Positions 1 through 25,649 of a stretch of 47,500 bases of DNA are shown here, piece after piece (position 1 is the stretch's first letter; each line of letters opens with the position of its first letter). The notes under the pieces were generated by a model. That model saw only the letters and a program-made list of their open reading frames with translations, made no database searches and was not told the DNA's origin. The position numbers and the translations under genes are program-made. This DNA comes from Chrysomallon squamiferum (lineage: Eukaryota > Mollusca > Gastropoda > Neomphalida > Peltospiridae): assembly GCA_012295275.1 (NCBI GenBank), contig CM022678.1:2916281-2963780 (forward strand), in the 5' to 3' direction.

Positions 1-237
1 TTCAACCATTGTTAAAACAAAATATTGAATGATGACGACGATGATGATGATGATGATGATGATGATAATAATAATAGTAATGGTATTTACAATCATCATA
101 ATCATCATCATAACTATTATCGTCACTATCAGAATCATTATAAATAAATAAATAAATGATTTGAAAACTGATCATTTTTCTTTACCTTTCTTCTTAATCA
201 GCTGCTAAATGAATTAAAATTATTATTATTATAATTT

Positions 238-296
<59 letters not shown>

Positions 297-1121
297 ATCA
301 TCATCGTCTTCATCATCACTACAGTTTTTATAATTGTTAATTTATTTATTTAACTTACAAAACAACATGAATAATAATAAGCAACAGAGAAAGAAAGAAT
401 GAAAAGAACGAAAGAAAAGAAACAAGTGAAAATTGATTTGATTTGATTTAACAACAACAGCAACAACACCAATAACAATAATAATATGATTTGATTTGAA
501 TCTAGATGCTTATTATTATTATTAATAACAGTAGTTGTAGTAATAGTAGTAGTGGCAGTAACTGCAGTAGTATATGAAGTAGTAATTGGACTAGTAATAA
601 TACTTATAACTGTACCACTAACAGTAGTAATATTACCATTAGTAGTAACTGTAGTACTAGAAAAAGTAGTAATAGTAATAGTAGTAATAAAGGAGGAAGA
701 AGTCATAGTAGTAGCAGTAATAGTAGTCTTAGAAAAAAGTAGTGGTAGTAGAAGTAGTAGTAGTTATAATAGCAGCGATAAAAATAATTGTCTAATAAAA
801 TGATTTAAATTTTCAAGTGATTAATGTATTGTTTTGGGCAACCTGTCATTTCTCAAAAATAAATAAATAAATAAATAATTAAATAAATAAATAATAACAA
901 TAAATAAAGCTAAAAAAAACAAAAAAAAAACATAATTGAATGCCGCCATTTTAACCTTTCACAAAAAGCTTCGTCACGTCATCGTGAACATGGCGGCCAT
1001 CAAATACTTGACAACGCTTGAACAAACTTTACATAATTTATAATCCCCTTAGGCAATGACGTCACGACAACAGAGAAAAAAAAAACAATAATAATAATAA
1101 AAAACAACAACAACAAAATTA

Positions 1122-1156
<35 letters not shown>

Positions 1157-2392
1157 AAATAAAAAATAAATAAATATATAAATAAAATTAAATAAAATTA
1201 AAATAAAGCAGATCAAAAGGTCATTTTCCTTTGTCTTTAGTTGGTTATCAAAGACTTTAATATCCTGTCTAAGGGTTGGTACGTATGAAGAATATTTTGC
1301 TGCTAATCGACAAACATAACACGAAGTGGCGATATATTGATAGATAGTGAAGTGTTGTTTTGTCAACACTAATTCATTCATTCATTTCTCCATCATTTAT
1401 ATAAAAATTCATCCTCTTTTTTGTTGTTCGAATTGTTCACTGTCTTTTGTGGGTTAAAAGATAAGTATGACTTAAATAAATTATAAATTGTTAATAAATA
1501 AATAAATAAATAAAATAAAATAAAATAAAATAAAATAAAATAAAATAAAATAAATAACAACAAAAACAAAAATAAGAATAAGAATAACAACAGTAATAGC
1601 AGTAATGATAAAAACAGTAACAACAACAGTAGTAGCAGTAGTAGTAGTAATATTCAATAAATAAAATATATATAATAAAATCGTCATAAATCTTCAATTA
1701 TTCGTAATTTAGAATTGAAAACTTGAAAAGTTTCAATTTGTACACTGTGTTAATCTTGCGTTCATAAGATGAAGCTCATATTTTAAGACAGTAACCAGTT
1801 ATTATTTTTAAAATTTCTTCAATCCTAAATAACAGAAGACGTAAACGAAATTAACTGTTTTATTTATCAATTCACCGCTCACGCGTATTAATTTAGCTTT
1901 CCAAAGAACTTAGAAAATAATGATTATGATGATGAAAAAAAAAAAATAAAAAAAAATAAAAAAGAAAAAAAGGTGATAATAATAATAATATTATATGGAA
2001 TTAGCAAGTAATTTGTTGAAAATAAAGAAATTTATCACGTCTTCATATCTTCCCATTATTTGCTGTGATTGCAGGGGGAAAAAAAGAAAAAGTTAACGTA
2101 ACACCAACAACAATCATACGGACCAAAAAAAAAAAAAAAGAATAAAAAAAAACATTATTTCAAATCGAGGGCATCTTTAATGATTTATTTTTATCTAGTT
2201 TCTCGAGTGTTCAAGGAAACACAGTCATCTAAACGATCCTCGTCTTACTACCCCCCTCCAAACCCGCCCCCCTTCGTCTAATTTTGTTCCTTTAAATTTT
2301 GCGTTGTCTTCATTTTCTCATCAAATGACACCAGTGCACTTACTAAAAATGGAGGAAAAACGGACAAAGAAGAGCTAAGTTTTCGCCAAGAT
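1..2392. other. Gene-poor low-complexity region
   Basis: I see no supportable gene here. The stretch holds trinucleotide tracts (ATT near 238-291, TAG/TAA-type near 530-760), poly-A near 1121-1154, an AAAAT pentamer run near 1511-1555, and A-rich spacers. Open frames in it are products of the repeats. The GC-richer patch at about 940-1060 contains CATGGCGGCCATC around 989, which resembles a YY1-type promoter or 5' UTR motif, but no coding exon was found next to it. Confidence 0.7.
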
Positions 2393-3407
2393 TTATTTCG
2401 CCTGTTCGATACAAGTAGTTATCTCCCCTGGCAAGTAAGCCTCGCCGTTGTTGTACACGTAGCTGAGGATGTCGTAGAGTTGCGTGTCGTGCGTGTGTAT
2501 GTAGTCTCTGGCTTGCGAGGCAGAAAGACAGTAGTGAGAAGTGCCACACCTGTAGAAAGAGAAGTCAAAAAATAAATGAATTAATTAATGATTAAAGGTA
2601 ACAAATTTTAATACTAGTAAGAATTAAGTGGAGTCAGTTTTAATTATTTAATTAAATACTTTCATAGTTTGTTTATTTTATTTTATTTTATTTTATTTTA
2701 TTTACTTACTTACAATGTTGTTGTTTGTGGTTTGTTTTTTTCTCTCTTATTATATTATTTATTTAGTTCGTTCGTTCGTTCGTTACTTAGTTACTGACTT
2801 ACATTATTTTTTTGTTTGTTTGCTTGTTTGGTTAGTTCGTTTTGTTGTTTTTTTGCTATTTTTTGTATTGAAGCAATAATAATAATAATAATCATAATAA
2901 TAATAATAAATAAATAAATAAATAAATAACCAAGGGACATAACTCACATGTTCATTCTTCCGGCGCTTCGACCCTGGTTTGCATTGAACCATGACGTTGT
3001 CGCTTCTGCGAAGTATTCCTGACTGTTCGCCATCGCGTAGGCGGAATTTACCCACAGACCATTGACCCTAGCGTGGTTGAATGCAGTTCTCACCTGTAAC
3101 ACGCAAATGTAGTTTAAGAAAAGTTCGGAATATAACCGCAATGGGGAAAAAATGAATAAATAATAGGAAAGAAAATTAAATTAATAAAAATTAGAAAATA
3201 AATAAATAAAAAGAAAAGAAAAGAAAAGAAAAGAAAGAAAGAAAGAAAGAAAAACAAACAAAGAGAAAGAAAGAAAAAAGAAAGAATGAAAGGAAAAGGG
3301 AAGAGAAATAATAATAATAAAAGATAAAGAAAAAATATATAAAATGAATAATAAAAAGAAATGAATAAAATACCGTAAATAAAATAAGACAAAAAGAACA
3401 CAATTAT

Positions 3408-3473
<66 letters not shown>

Positions 3474-4062
3474 AGCAAATGATATTCCATTAATACAGAG
3501 TATTATAGTTAAATATATATAATCATATTCTCTTTCTCTCTCTTTCTCTCGTTCTTGTGTGAATGTTATTTTTGTGTTCATGTTACAAAGTACGCTTTCA
3601 CAGCAATGGCAGTGACCTTTTCAGACGTGACCCTGTCGAGCGCGTGCTGATGTATCGTGTGCGCAAATTCGTGAACCAGAATATTCTCGCGGTTATGGTA
3701 CGGGTCACGTGACGTGCACCTGACGTTGTCCTCTAGAATGACAGCCCTGACTCCGCCCAGTCCAGCTAGAGTGTCGTATTTTCTCCCGTCAAAAGTGCAC
3801 GAGCGTCTGCAACTTCCGTCACACCGTTCTTACAAAAACAAACAACAATAAATAAATAAATAAATAAAAATTAAATTAAAAAAAAAAAGAAAAAAAAAAC
3901 AAAAAAAAAAACCCCCCAAAAACAAAACAAAACAAACCCAGTTATCAACATTTGATAACGTCATAGGACCACAGCTGCAAAATGATAAAATATTTCTTTC
4001 TTAATTTTTATTTTTATTTTTTTTTTTTCTTTTTTTATTTTTTATTTTCTTTTATATATATA

Positions 4063-4105
<43 letters not shown>

Positions 4106-4481
4106 CTGGAATTAGGCATGATTGGCTGCTAAAACCAAACAAAGTAATAACTTGTAAGTATAATGAATAATTTAATAATATTAAAAGTCTCTGTTGGTAA
4201 CAGTCATAGGAACACTTTACGTGTGTAATTTTTAAATCAAATCGTTTTGGCACACGACTGTGTTCTTACTGTGACATTCGGGCGTGTCGGCTAACTGGCG
4301 GTACTCCGGGTAGATGGTCAGTTTTTCAGATCGGGTGTACACGCCAACTGACCCGTGGCTCGAAATCCGAGCGAAGATGGACAAGGGCATGTGACGTACC
4401 ATGTGACTGATCACTAACGCCGCCTACAGTTAAAAAAAAAAAATATATATATATATATATAATTAAATATTGCTCTTCGTT

Positions 4482-4549
<68 letters not shown>

Positions 4550-4897
4550 TCACCGTCATTAATAAAAGCAGTCATAATAAATAAGTAGTAGTGATAGTAA
4601 CAGTAGTTACAGTGGTTGTAGTAGCCTCAGCAGCAGTTGAGAATGATAGTAACACTGGCAGCAGAAGTAGGATTTAATAGTAGTAACAGCAGTAGCAGTA
4701 TTAGTATTAGTAGTATTAGTAGGAGTAGTAATAAAGGGAGATAATTATCGTTGACAGGATATCATACATCATAGTGTCCTTGTTCTGAAACGTTGGGACT
4801 AGCAGCGACCTCTATCGCATTTTCGAAAGGTCTTGATTTGTGAATTTCGCCGGAAGCGCTGACATATTTGTATTTGAAACCAGCCGGAAGTGAAGAT
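2393..4897 (-). CDS. Secreted-type HExxH zinc metallopeptidase-like protein (5' end not resolved)
   Basis: Five minus-strand exons join in consistent phase: 4810-4897, 4270-4423, 3587-3828, 2948-3093 and 2393-2549 (stop TAA at 2393-2395), giving about 260 residues. The third exon carries HEFAHTIH, an HExxH zinc site. The fourth carries EYFAEATTSWF, whose glutamate would be the third ligand in a gluzincin-like arrangement; this role is inferred. Upstream exons carry a KYVSASG motif and YTRSEKLTIYPEY, which I recognise as typical of this family of small secreted HExxH proteins. Several cysteines (ECHKRC, SCRRSC, VRCTS, MCGTSHYC) fit an extracellular, disulphide-bonded protein. The 4810 donor is a weak GTCGCT, but it joins FENAIE to AALVISHM in phase. 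The first exon with the signal peptide is not established. Substrate unknown. Confidence 0.8.
3412..3469. repeat. (GA)n microsatellite
   Basis: Pure GA dinucleotide tract of about 58 bp in the intron downstream of the HExxH exon of the metallopeptidase. It is complementary to the (CT)n tract at 4483-4545. Confidence 0.98.
4483..4545. repeat. (CT)n microsatellite
   Basis: Pure CT tract of about 63 bp in the metallopeptidase intron between the 4810-4897 and 4270-4423 exons. With the GA tract at 3412-3469 it brackets two exons in inverted orientation. Confidence 0.98.
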
Positions 4898-4945
4898 CTG
4901 CGAGATGGAAGATGTGCCACAAATTTGTAATCAGAAGTACTGTAA

Positions 4946-5206
<261 letters not shown>

Positions 5207-5290
5207 GTAGTAGTAATGGAAATTTTTGGTTTTTGGCTGCTTACCTCAGATGTAATCCGTGAATTCTTAAAGCGGCTGAAAGAACAAGAA

Positions 5291-5547
5291 ACATACATAC
5301 ATTATACATACATACATACATACATACACACATACATACATACATACATACACACATACATACATACATTATACATACATACATACATACATACATTATA
5401 CATACATACATTATACATACATACATACACACACACATACATACATACATACATACATTATACATAATACATATATATATATATATACTGATAATGCACA
5501 TACATACATACAGAAACATAAGTACATTATACACTGAATTTTATAAT

Positions 5548-5604
<57 letters not shown>

Positions 5605-5905
5605 TGATAATGCACATACATACATACCTACATACATACAAACATAAGTACATTATCAACTGAATTTTATAATTCACTTTGAAAGTTTTAGGCTGATATC
5701 GTTAGAGAAACCCTCCCCCCCAAGAAAACAACAACAAAAACGACAACAATAATAACAGGTGTATATAATATTAATTACACACACACGCACACACATATGT
5801 TCGTAAGACAGGTTCATACAGACTACAATACATACATGCATACATACAAAAATACATACATACATACATACATATATACATACATACATACACACATACA
5901 CAATA
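5291..5905. repeat. (TACA)n tetranucleotide satellite
   Basis: Imperfect TACA/CATA tetramer arrays with interspersed (AT)n, in blocks at about 5291-5460, 5499-5640 and 5826-5905. Two blocks share the unit ACTGATAATGCACATACATA and the phrase CATAAGTACATTAT, so a 110-120 bp segment was duplicated as a whole. All long frames here are repeat-encoded. Confidence 0.93.
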
Positions 5906-7186
5906 GATACACATACAAATACACAACACACATATATATGTATTTCTGCATACAAAAATACATATAAAATGCAAGTGGAAATTTAATTTATTGTAGAAAA
6001 GACAACTAATAATTATAAATAAAAATAAAAATTACAGAAGAAAGCTAAAGCTGGAAAATATGTACAATCTTTAAAATGCACAAACATACAGACACACACA
6101 CACACTTGCAAACTTGCATCATAGACACACACACAAATACATCATAAAAAGTACCTGTTAATATGGAAACCATAAAGAGTAGAAACATCCTGGCTGTACA
6201 AGATAATGGCAAAGGGTTACTGAAATGCTGTGAATTAGGTCACTGATTTTAAAGTGACGTTACTAGGTCAAAGTTCCAACATGGTGTTTTTAGTTCCCAG
6301 GGTTCAGCGCATGTCACTTTATTTACGAAATCGTAAAAAAGTTGTCACTTTATATTAATAAAAATAACGATGATGATGATAATAATAGTAATATCAGTAA
6401 TAATAACTGATAAATATAAACTATAATGAACAGAAATATTACTCAAAATAAAAAAATATAAATATTGATGTTCATAATAATAATAATAATAATGATGAAT
6501 ATAAAATGAAAGTGAATTCAACAAATGTTATTTATTAACATAAGACAAACAAAATATTTAAATTTATATATATGTATTTTATTCACAAAAAAAAAAAAAA
6601 AAAACCCTGTACAAAAACATTCTTATTAATATATTTTAATATTCACAAGTACATACATTTATTGAGGATAAATAATAAAAATAATTTCTTTATTTACTGT
6701 CTTGCATGAAATTAAATTCAGTTTAATAAAATCTACTTCTAAATATTTCAATGAAATACCAAAATTTTTTGAGAATTTTAATCTACAATTTTGTCCCAAA
6801 AATCATATCTTTAAAGAAAAAAAAAAAAAAAAAAAAAAAGGATTACTAATTTTTAACAAGTTTTATAGTTTTTTTAAATCAAGTAAACTGATGTTAAGAA
6901 ACTCAGTTGATGTCCTAGAAGTTGTTGCTTAAATGATGATGTTGTTCAAAATGTCAAAATAGTTGCTGATGTCAATGTAGTTGTTTAAATGATGAAATGA
7001 AGTCCAAGTAGTAGTTGTTTACATCACAACGACGATGTCAACACTAACAGATAGATATCTATCTGTGACAATCTTCCTTTTCAAATTTCTTTAATTACAA
7101 AAAAATATTTAACAATCACAAATATGCACGTTCATGTTGTGTTCTTTCAAATGAAAATGTCACTTTGTCAACAGTGTTGTAGTTGT
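5906..7186. other. Spacer between metallopeptidase and MCM3; contains the MCM3 3' flank
   Basis: Mostly A/T-rich DNA with AAT and poly-A tracts. Sequence immediately left of 7187 should be the MCM3 3' UTR. A minus-strand AATAAA (TTTATT on the plus strand) near 6657-6662 is one possible polyadenylation signal among several. A more complex patch at 6170-6310 has two AGGTCA-type half-sites (near 6237 and 6269). No further exon was identified apart from the short signal-peptide candidate. Confidence 0.55.
6155..6188 (-). CDS. Candidate signal-peptide first exon for the metallopeptidase
   Basis: On the minus strand an ATG at 6188 opens a short hydrophobic stretch, MFLLFMVSILT, ending at a good donor (AACAG|GTACTT, exon end 6155). 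This looks like the start of a signal peptide, and it lies upstream of the metallopeptidase exons on the same strand. It ends in phase 1 whereas the exon at 4897 needs phase 2, so a small exon would have to lie between them, or the candidate is wrong. Confidence 0.25.
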
Positions 7187-19510
<12,324 letters not shown>

Positions 19511-20305
19511 TATCGATAAAAATATTAGAACGAAACACCATCAATAAACAAAGATATTTCCCGCGAAAAATGTCATGTGTCTTTAGTTCCCGCGATTTTG
19601 ATCACATGACATAAAATGTGTTCGCATCTAAAACGCGGACTTGACTTAGACTGCTAAAAGCGACAAATTTAACATTTATGTAATTGCTCTTTGTTATCTG
19701 TTACAGCTATTATATTTTATTTTAAAGATTTTTTTTTTATAAATATTTGTTCTAAAGGCATTTTTTGTTCAAAAAAAATAATGTACACCATTGTTATTTT
19801 TCCCCGGAATTTATTTAATCTAAAACTAGTTTTAGGTTGTCTTTCTTGTCTGAATGCGTCAAACTTAATTTATATGTGATATTATTTGCGAAGTACAATT
19901 TTAGTAAACATTATTTAGAGTTAATTTATAGTGGATTGAATTTTTGTTTTCAGTAATACTAACATCAATAATATTTGGTATTTCTGAAAACTCAGAATTT
20001 ATTAAAAAAAAAAATTATATATAGTAACAAATTTATTATTTTCTATATTTTCGTTTTATCTAGGCTTTGTCGGCAAAAGTTCAAGATACCATCAACATAT
20101 AGGTGCTCTAAAATGAAAGGATCCATTTTCATATAGCAAAAATTACAATAAAAACATATTTTTAATTTTTTTTTTTTAATTGTGATAAATATATCATTTG
20201 TAATTTATTTTAAAATAATAATAACAACAACAAACAGCAGTAGCAGCAGCAACAACAACAATAATAAACAGGGTTGTTCCGTTATACTTGTCACGTGACT
20301 TTAAA
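19511..20305. promoter_or_regulatory. Divergent MCM3 / LACTB2 intergenic promoter region
   Basis: About 800 bp separate the two start codons. On the MCM3 side lie TTTCCCGCGAAA (19557-19568) and TTCCCGCG (19587-19594), both matching the E2F consensus expected of an S-phase gene. The palindrome TATCGATA (19511-19518), directly before the MCM3 ATG, equals the Drosophila DRE replication element; its relevance here is inference. On the LACTB2 side GTCACGTGAC (20290-20299) is a bHLH-zip (USF/MITF-type) palindrome 7 bp before its first ATG. No TATA box is evident. Confidence 0.65.
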
Positions 20306-20314
20306 ATGAACAAA

Positions 20315-21961
20315 ATGGCGACTTCCTTACCAAAATTAGCACTTGTCGAACAGTTGTCAGAGAGAGTTTTGAGAGTTCTGGGTTGTAATCCCGGAGGACT
20401 TAGACTTCAAGGGACAAACACATATTTACTAGGCACTGGCAAAAGGTAGATACCACGATTGACTAATTTAAATATATCTTTTATTTTTAGTTGCATCATT
20501 CTTCGACGTGATTGCAACTTTACAAGTTATAAATATAATTTAACAATAAAATAGAATGAGAATAACTTATAAGTTATAAGAAACAGGCTGTCAGGTTCTG
20601 TTGAATGTTTTCGTACTAGACGATACAGTGGATCTGGAACTGGGTGTTACAATGTCGATTACTTTTGTTTATACTAAACTGTGTTTGTCTTAAGAGGAGC
20701 ACATCTACCGTTACTTTTTCTCTGATAAGGTATGCAATTATAGATTAATTAGATATAAAACGGCATTATCTTATTCTTAATTTCGTAAGCTTTCCAAAGT
20801 TTAAAATCTAACAAGTGTTAAGAAAATTATTGCATGAAACCACTAGAAAACTAATATCAGGTATTTTAATTGTTAATTAAACTTTAAAGGCCCCCCAAAC
20901 AAGCCTAATTTCAGCGTTATAAAAACCCAAAACTTTTTTTTATATCTAGATACCATTGGAATAGAATTCTGTTCCTTTTCCAGTGATAATACTGAAGAGT
21001 GTAAGGGATAACTTTAACTTTTTTTGTCATATACTTACTTTGTTCAATTATTAATTTCTTGGTTATAGTAGTAACTTATCTGATTGTTTATTTATTAAAT
21101 ATTGTAAGAGAGAGAGAGAGAGAGAGATTTTACCAATGCCAATAATAGTTATTAATTATGTGTGAATGTGTGTGTGTGTGTTTATTAATTTTATCTTTCT
21201 ATGTTGTAGAAAAATTCTCCTTGACACTGGTGATCCAAACGTGCCAGAGTATATTGACCTTTTGACATCTGTTTTAAAGTCCCATAATGCTTCAGTGCAA
21301 GAGATTGTAATAACACATTATCACCAGGACCATGTTGGAGGGGTTCCAGGAGTCTGCAGCAATGTCTTGAAAAGTAAAATTTAATCTAATATAAATATTT
21401 GTTATTGATTGGTTTCATTAAAGGTTATGATTTTGATAATGGGAAAGTGACAGTCAAAGATATTTTTTGCTGTTAATTAAAAATAATCATTCATTGCAAT
21501 GAGTTTCCTCATTAAATTATAAGTAATCATTGTTAAAGGTGTGATATGTATAATATTAAACAACAGTATAAATGGTAGACAAAATTTGGACACTGGGGAC
21601 TTCATTTCAATGTCTGGGTCACAATAAATGTGTTAAACATCTTGTAAACAACATAATCAAAATGTAGGCGTACAAACACACACTTACATACAGATATAAA
21701 GAATTCTAGATTAAAATAGTATTGAATGTACTGCTAATTAAAACTGTTATTTCCTTGTTAAATACTTTTTAGCTTCATCATTTATTCTTATTTATTTTCA
21801 GCTTCAGCTATCCCAGTTTCCAAAATGAGACGAGTTGAAGGTCCGGAGTTTGACATCGGAGACACAAAGTACAGTTTTGTAGAAAACAAACACGTGTTTA
21901 AAACTGATGGTGTCACACTGAGGTGAGGTAAAAAATAAAATAAATAATTTTTAGAACAAAA

Positions 21962-21995
<34 letters not shown>

Positions 21996-24359
21996 TGTGG
22001 AATCAGATAAACAAGATTGTATGTAAATACACAATAACAATAATAGAATAAATAAAATGAATCATTTTTAGATTTTTAGACTGTTTTGAAGAACTGGAAT
22101 ATCAGCTTTTATCAAAAATCATTTAAAAAAAATTATAACCTGTTGTTGTTGTTGTTGTTGTTGTCTTCTTCATCTTTCTCTTTTTTTCTTTTTTCTTCTT
22201 ATTATTAGTCTTATTTATTTTTTTCTTTCTCTCACCAAGGAGGAAATTTTATATAGCAGTTTTACGTGTTCATTGATATTTTCAGTCACCTTGTGTAATT
22301 CCACACTGTTACTATATATTTAAAAAGAAATTGGGACCTAATTAATATTGTCCAAGAACTTATTATTTCAGTTCTCTTTTATTTATTTTTTCTTGTTTTT
22401 ATTTCTCAGAGCTGTTTTTAACCCTGGACATTCGGATGATCACATGATTCTGTACATGGAAGAAGAGAAAGCTGTGTTCTCGGGAGACAGTGTGCTGGGA
22501 GGAACAACAACAGTAAAATAATTTGTAAAACATCCACACAAGTGTATTACATCTCCATAGTAACCTGTGTGTTATTCAGTCAGTCCAGTATACTGCGAGG
22601 CTTGACTGTCTGTCTGGCTAATCTAGGCTATATGTGTTTACTTATCAGTCTGTGTGTCTGTCTATTTGTGTGTCTGATCTAATTTAATAAAATCTGTTTT
22701 GTATCATCTGCTTATTTGTCTGATTGTCCGATTGGTTATCTGTCTGTGCATCTCTTCAATGATCTATCCATCAATCTGCCTTTCAGTTTTTTGTTTTACA
22801 TTTTTTGTTAATAAAATGTATAATTTTTGTTTACTTTTGATAATACAAAAAAAGCCATATTAAGTATAAAGTTTGAAATATTATTCATGTAAAAAAACCC
22901 TGAAAAATATTTTTTCTTTTACATTATTAACATCACAGTAATTTTGTATTTTATCGTGCACTGAATATTATTATCTTTATCATCATCATCTTTAAAGTTA
23001 TTATCATCATAACCATCATTGTAATTATTATCTTTAAAATTAAAATTATTATTATTGATATTATCATAACCATCATTATAATTATTAGTATCATCATCAT
23101 CATCATTGACACTATTTAATTCGGTATTTTATAAATTTTAATTATTTATTTACAGACAGTGACAGATTTATCTCAGTATATGAAGTCACTGCAGGACATT
23201 TTAGAGCTGAAACCTGCAGTTATCTACCCTGCCCATGGTGTTGTCATAACTGACCCTGATAAAACTGTCAAGTATTACATCGCACATCGTCAGGAACGGG
23301 AAAAACAGATTATTAAGTATTTGACAGAAAGACGTGGAGAGAGTCACACTGTGATGGACATTGTGAAGTGTTTGTATGCTGTAAGTTTTATTTTATATTT
23401 TATTTTATTTTATTTTAATTATTATTAATATTATTATTTTAATTTAATTTAATCTTTTATTTTAGTTTAGTTTATTTTATTTATTATTATTATTATTTTT
23501 TTTAAACTTTTTATTTTATTTTATTTATTTATTTATTTATTTATTTATTTTACTATATTTTAAAAACTGAAATAATTAAAAAAAAAATGTATTATTAGGA
23601 ATAACATTTATTTATTTCTTTAGTTATTATTATTATTATTATTATTTATGTTATTTATTAACATATTATTTATATTTAATTTTTTCTTTTTGGAATTATT
23701 ACTGTTTTTTTGTACACATTCAAAGACTAAAAAAAAATCAAATAATAAAAAAATATATTGTTAATGAAAATATCAAAACATTTGTAATAACATTTTTATT
23801 TGTGTAAATACAGATGTCATTTTAAATTCTGTTTTTATTTATTAATTTCGTTACTTTTACTATTTATTTATTTTTTTAAGGGTAGAATATCTTTAGTTTT
23901 TTTAATGTTACTTAAAAAGATACATTTATTATTATTTATAAAAAAATTTAAGATACTTTTTTTTTTTTTTTTTGCTAATGTTTATTCCTTAATTTATCTG
24001 ACTATATAAAAAATACAGTATTTGTTAATTTTGTATTTATTGTTGTTGTTATTATTATTAAAATTCATTTTGGTTTTATTTCTTTTGGTTTATTATGTTA
24101 AACTTATATTTTGTTTATTGTTTTTAAATAAATTTTGTTTTTATTATATAATCTGTTTTTAATTTCACAAATGATAAATGTATTGTGTGTTATGATTCAG
24201 GACGTATCAGAAAATCTTCATCTGGCAGCTGCTAACAATGTGCAACAACATCTGTTCAAACTGGAGCAAGAAAACATTGTTGGTAAGAATAATACAAATA
24301 TTTCTTCTTTTTTATTTCTTCATTCTTGTTTATCACAGAGAGAGAGAGTGAGAGAGTGA

Positions 24360-24415
<56 letters not shown>

Positions 24416-24758
24416 ATGTATTTTATACTTTTAAATGAATCTGGGTTGGAGGCAGAAACAAAGTTAGTGTCTCTATGTGTGTATTTTATTCTTTTAAATA
24501 AAACTGTATGAGAAAGTGTGTTTGTATGTGTATAAAGTAATAAAATAAGAAATAATAATAATAAAAAGGATAAATCCATTGATTTGCCAAAAAAACAAGT
24601 ACATTGATTAATTATTAAACTTATAATATTTCATGCTGATTGGTTGTCGTCTAACATTATGTTGAAATTTTTTGAAATTGTAGAGTAAAATTAATTTTGT
24701 TTTTGTAGAAAAGACTGATGACAAATGGAAACTGAAAGAAACGATACCTCCATCCTAG
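20315..24758 (+). CDS. LACTB2: LACTB2-like mitochondrial endoribonuclease (metallo-beta-lactamase fold)
   Basis: Single-strand-specific endoribonuclease of the MBL superfamily, acting in mitochondria in known animals. Seven exons in phase: 20315-20445, 21210-21373, 21802-21922, 22410-22512, 23156-23380, 24201-24282 and 24709-24758 (TAG), giving 291 aa (human 288). MBL motif I is THYHQDH in exon 2; other zinc-site motifs are PGHSDDH and FSGD in exon 4 and the YPAHG histidine in exon 5. [15 protein letters not shown] in exon 1 is a family signature. The C-terminal winged-helix-like part spans exons 5-7. The ATG at 20315 (AAAATGGCG) has good context; an in-frame ATG at 20306 would add three residues. 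It is divergent from MCM3 and convergent with the BTBD gene. AATAAA at 25080-25085 is a candidate polyadenylation signal. Confidence 0.96.
24365..24414. repeat. (GT)n microsatellite in LACTB2
   Basis: A short GA stretch followed by about 50 bp of GT in the last LACTB2 intron. Confidence 0.95.
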
Positions 24759-25008
24759 AACTACTGATAGGAAAAATAAGTGACACTCAACAGAATATGA
24801 AAATAATGTGTATATTTTGTAAATGATTTTCTTATTTCCTATAAAAGTATTTTTGTTATCGTGTTGTAATGAACAAACTATATTCTGTTCATTGGTGTAT
24901 TTCACCGTTTTGGGGTTTGTTAAAAGTGAATTATAGTTTTGTTTTGTTTTTTTTAAAGCAAAATTTGCTTCAGTTAAATGTTCAGTACTTCAGAATAATT
25001 GTTTTAAA

Positions 25009-25050
<42 letters not shown>

Positions 25051-25079
25051 TTTATAATTCGATGTATTTTTTTATTTAT

Positions 25080-25085
25080 AATAAA
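25080..25085 (+). terminator. Candidate LACTB2 polyadenylation signal AATAAA
   Basis: AATAAA about 320 bp past the LACTB2 stop, just after a (TTA)n run. Other A/T-rich hexamers nearby could serve instead. Confidence 0.4.
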
Positions 25086-25150
25086 GCGGGATCATGTAAA
25101 AATAAATAATGAAAAACTTACAATAAAAAATCAATTTATACAAAAAGCTG

Positions 25151-25195
25151 TGAAAGACTGAGGTTTGTATAATTTTGGATATACTCAGTCTTTCA
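25151..25195. other. 12-bp perfect inverted repeat (hairpin) past LACTB2
   Basis: TGAAAGACTGAG (25151-25162) and CTCAGTCTTTCA (25184-25195) are exact reverse complements separated by 21 bp. The hairpin lies between the convergent LACTB2 and BTBD genes, about 65 bp past the candidate AATAAA. Confidence 0.85.
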
Positions 25196-25508
25196 AGATA
25201 TTTTTATATATATCCCTCATGCCCTTGTGATAGATTACGATTATCATCCTATATTTAAAATGATAATAAATAGCAGTTTATCAGCACACACTCGCACACA
25301 AACACATATAGTAAAACAGGGAACTAACATATATTACCTGGCAAAGTAAACAGAATGTATATCCATGTGTCTAACGTTATTTTATCTTTTATCTGGACTA
25401 ACAGACAGAAAAACATATAAAACAAAGATTTATTGTTGCTTATCATATATAATTATCTGAACTGAAAATAAATTGTGTTTTTTTTTGTTTTTATTTTGCT
25501 TTGTTTCT

Positions 25509-25562
<54 letters not shown>

Positions 25563-25649
25563 GAAGAAAAAACGAGACAGAAAGACTTCGGTACACGTGA
25601 AGACCAAGTACAATAAATCCACGAAATTCATTCTAAAACGTTTTATTCG

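Noticed and set aside
6230-6290. Nuclear-receptor response element from two AGGTCA half-sites
   Set aside because: Half-sites of 6 bp are common by chance, and they are far from any known promoter here.
19691-19879. 62-aa plus-strand frame between MCM3 and LACTB2
   Set aside because: Low-complexity, Phe/Ile-rich, with no exon signals; it lies in the promoter region.
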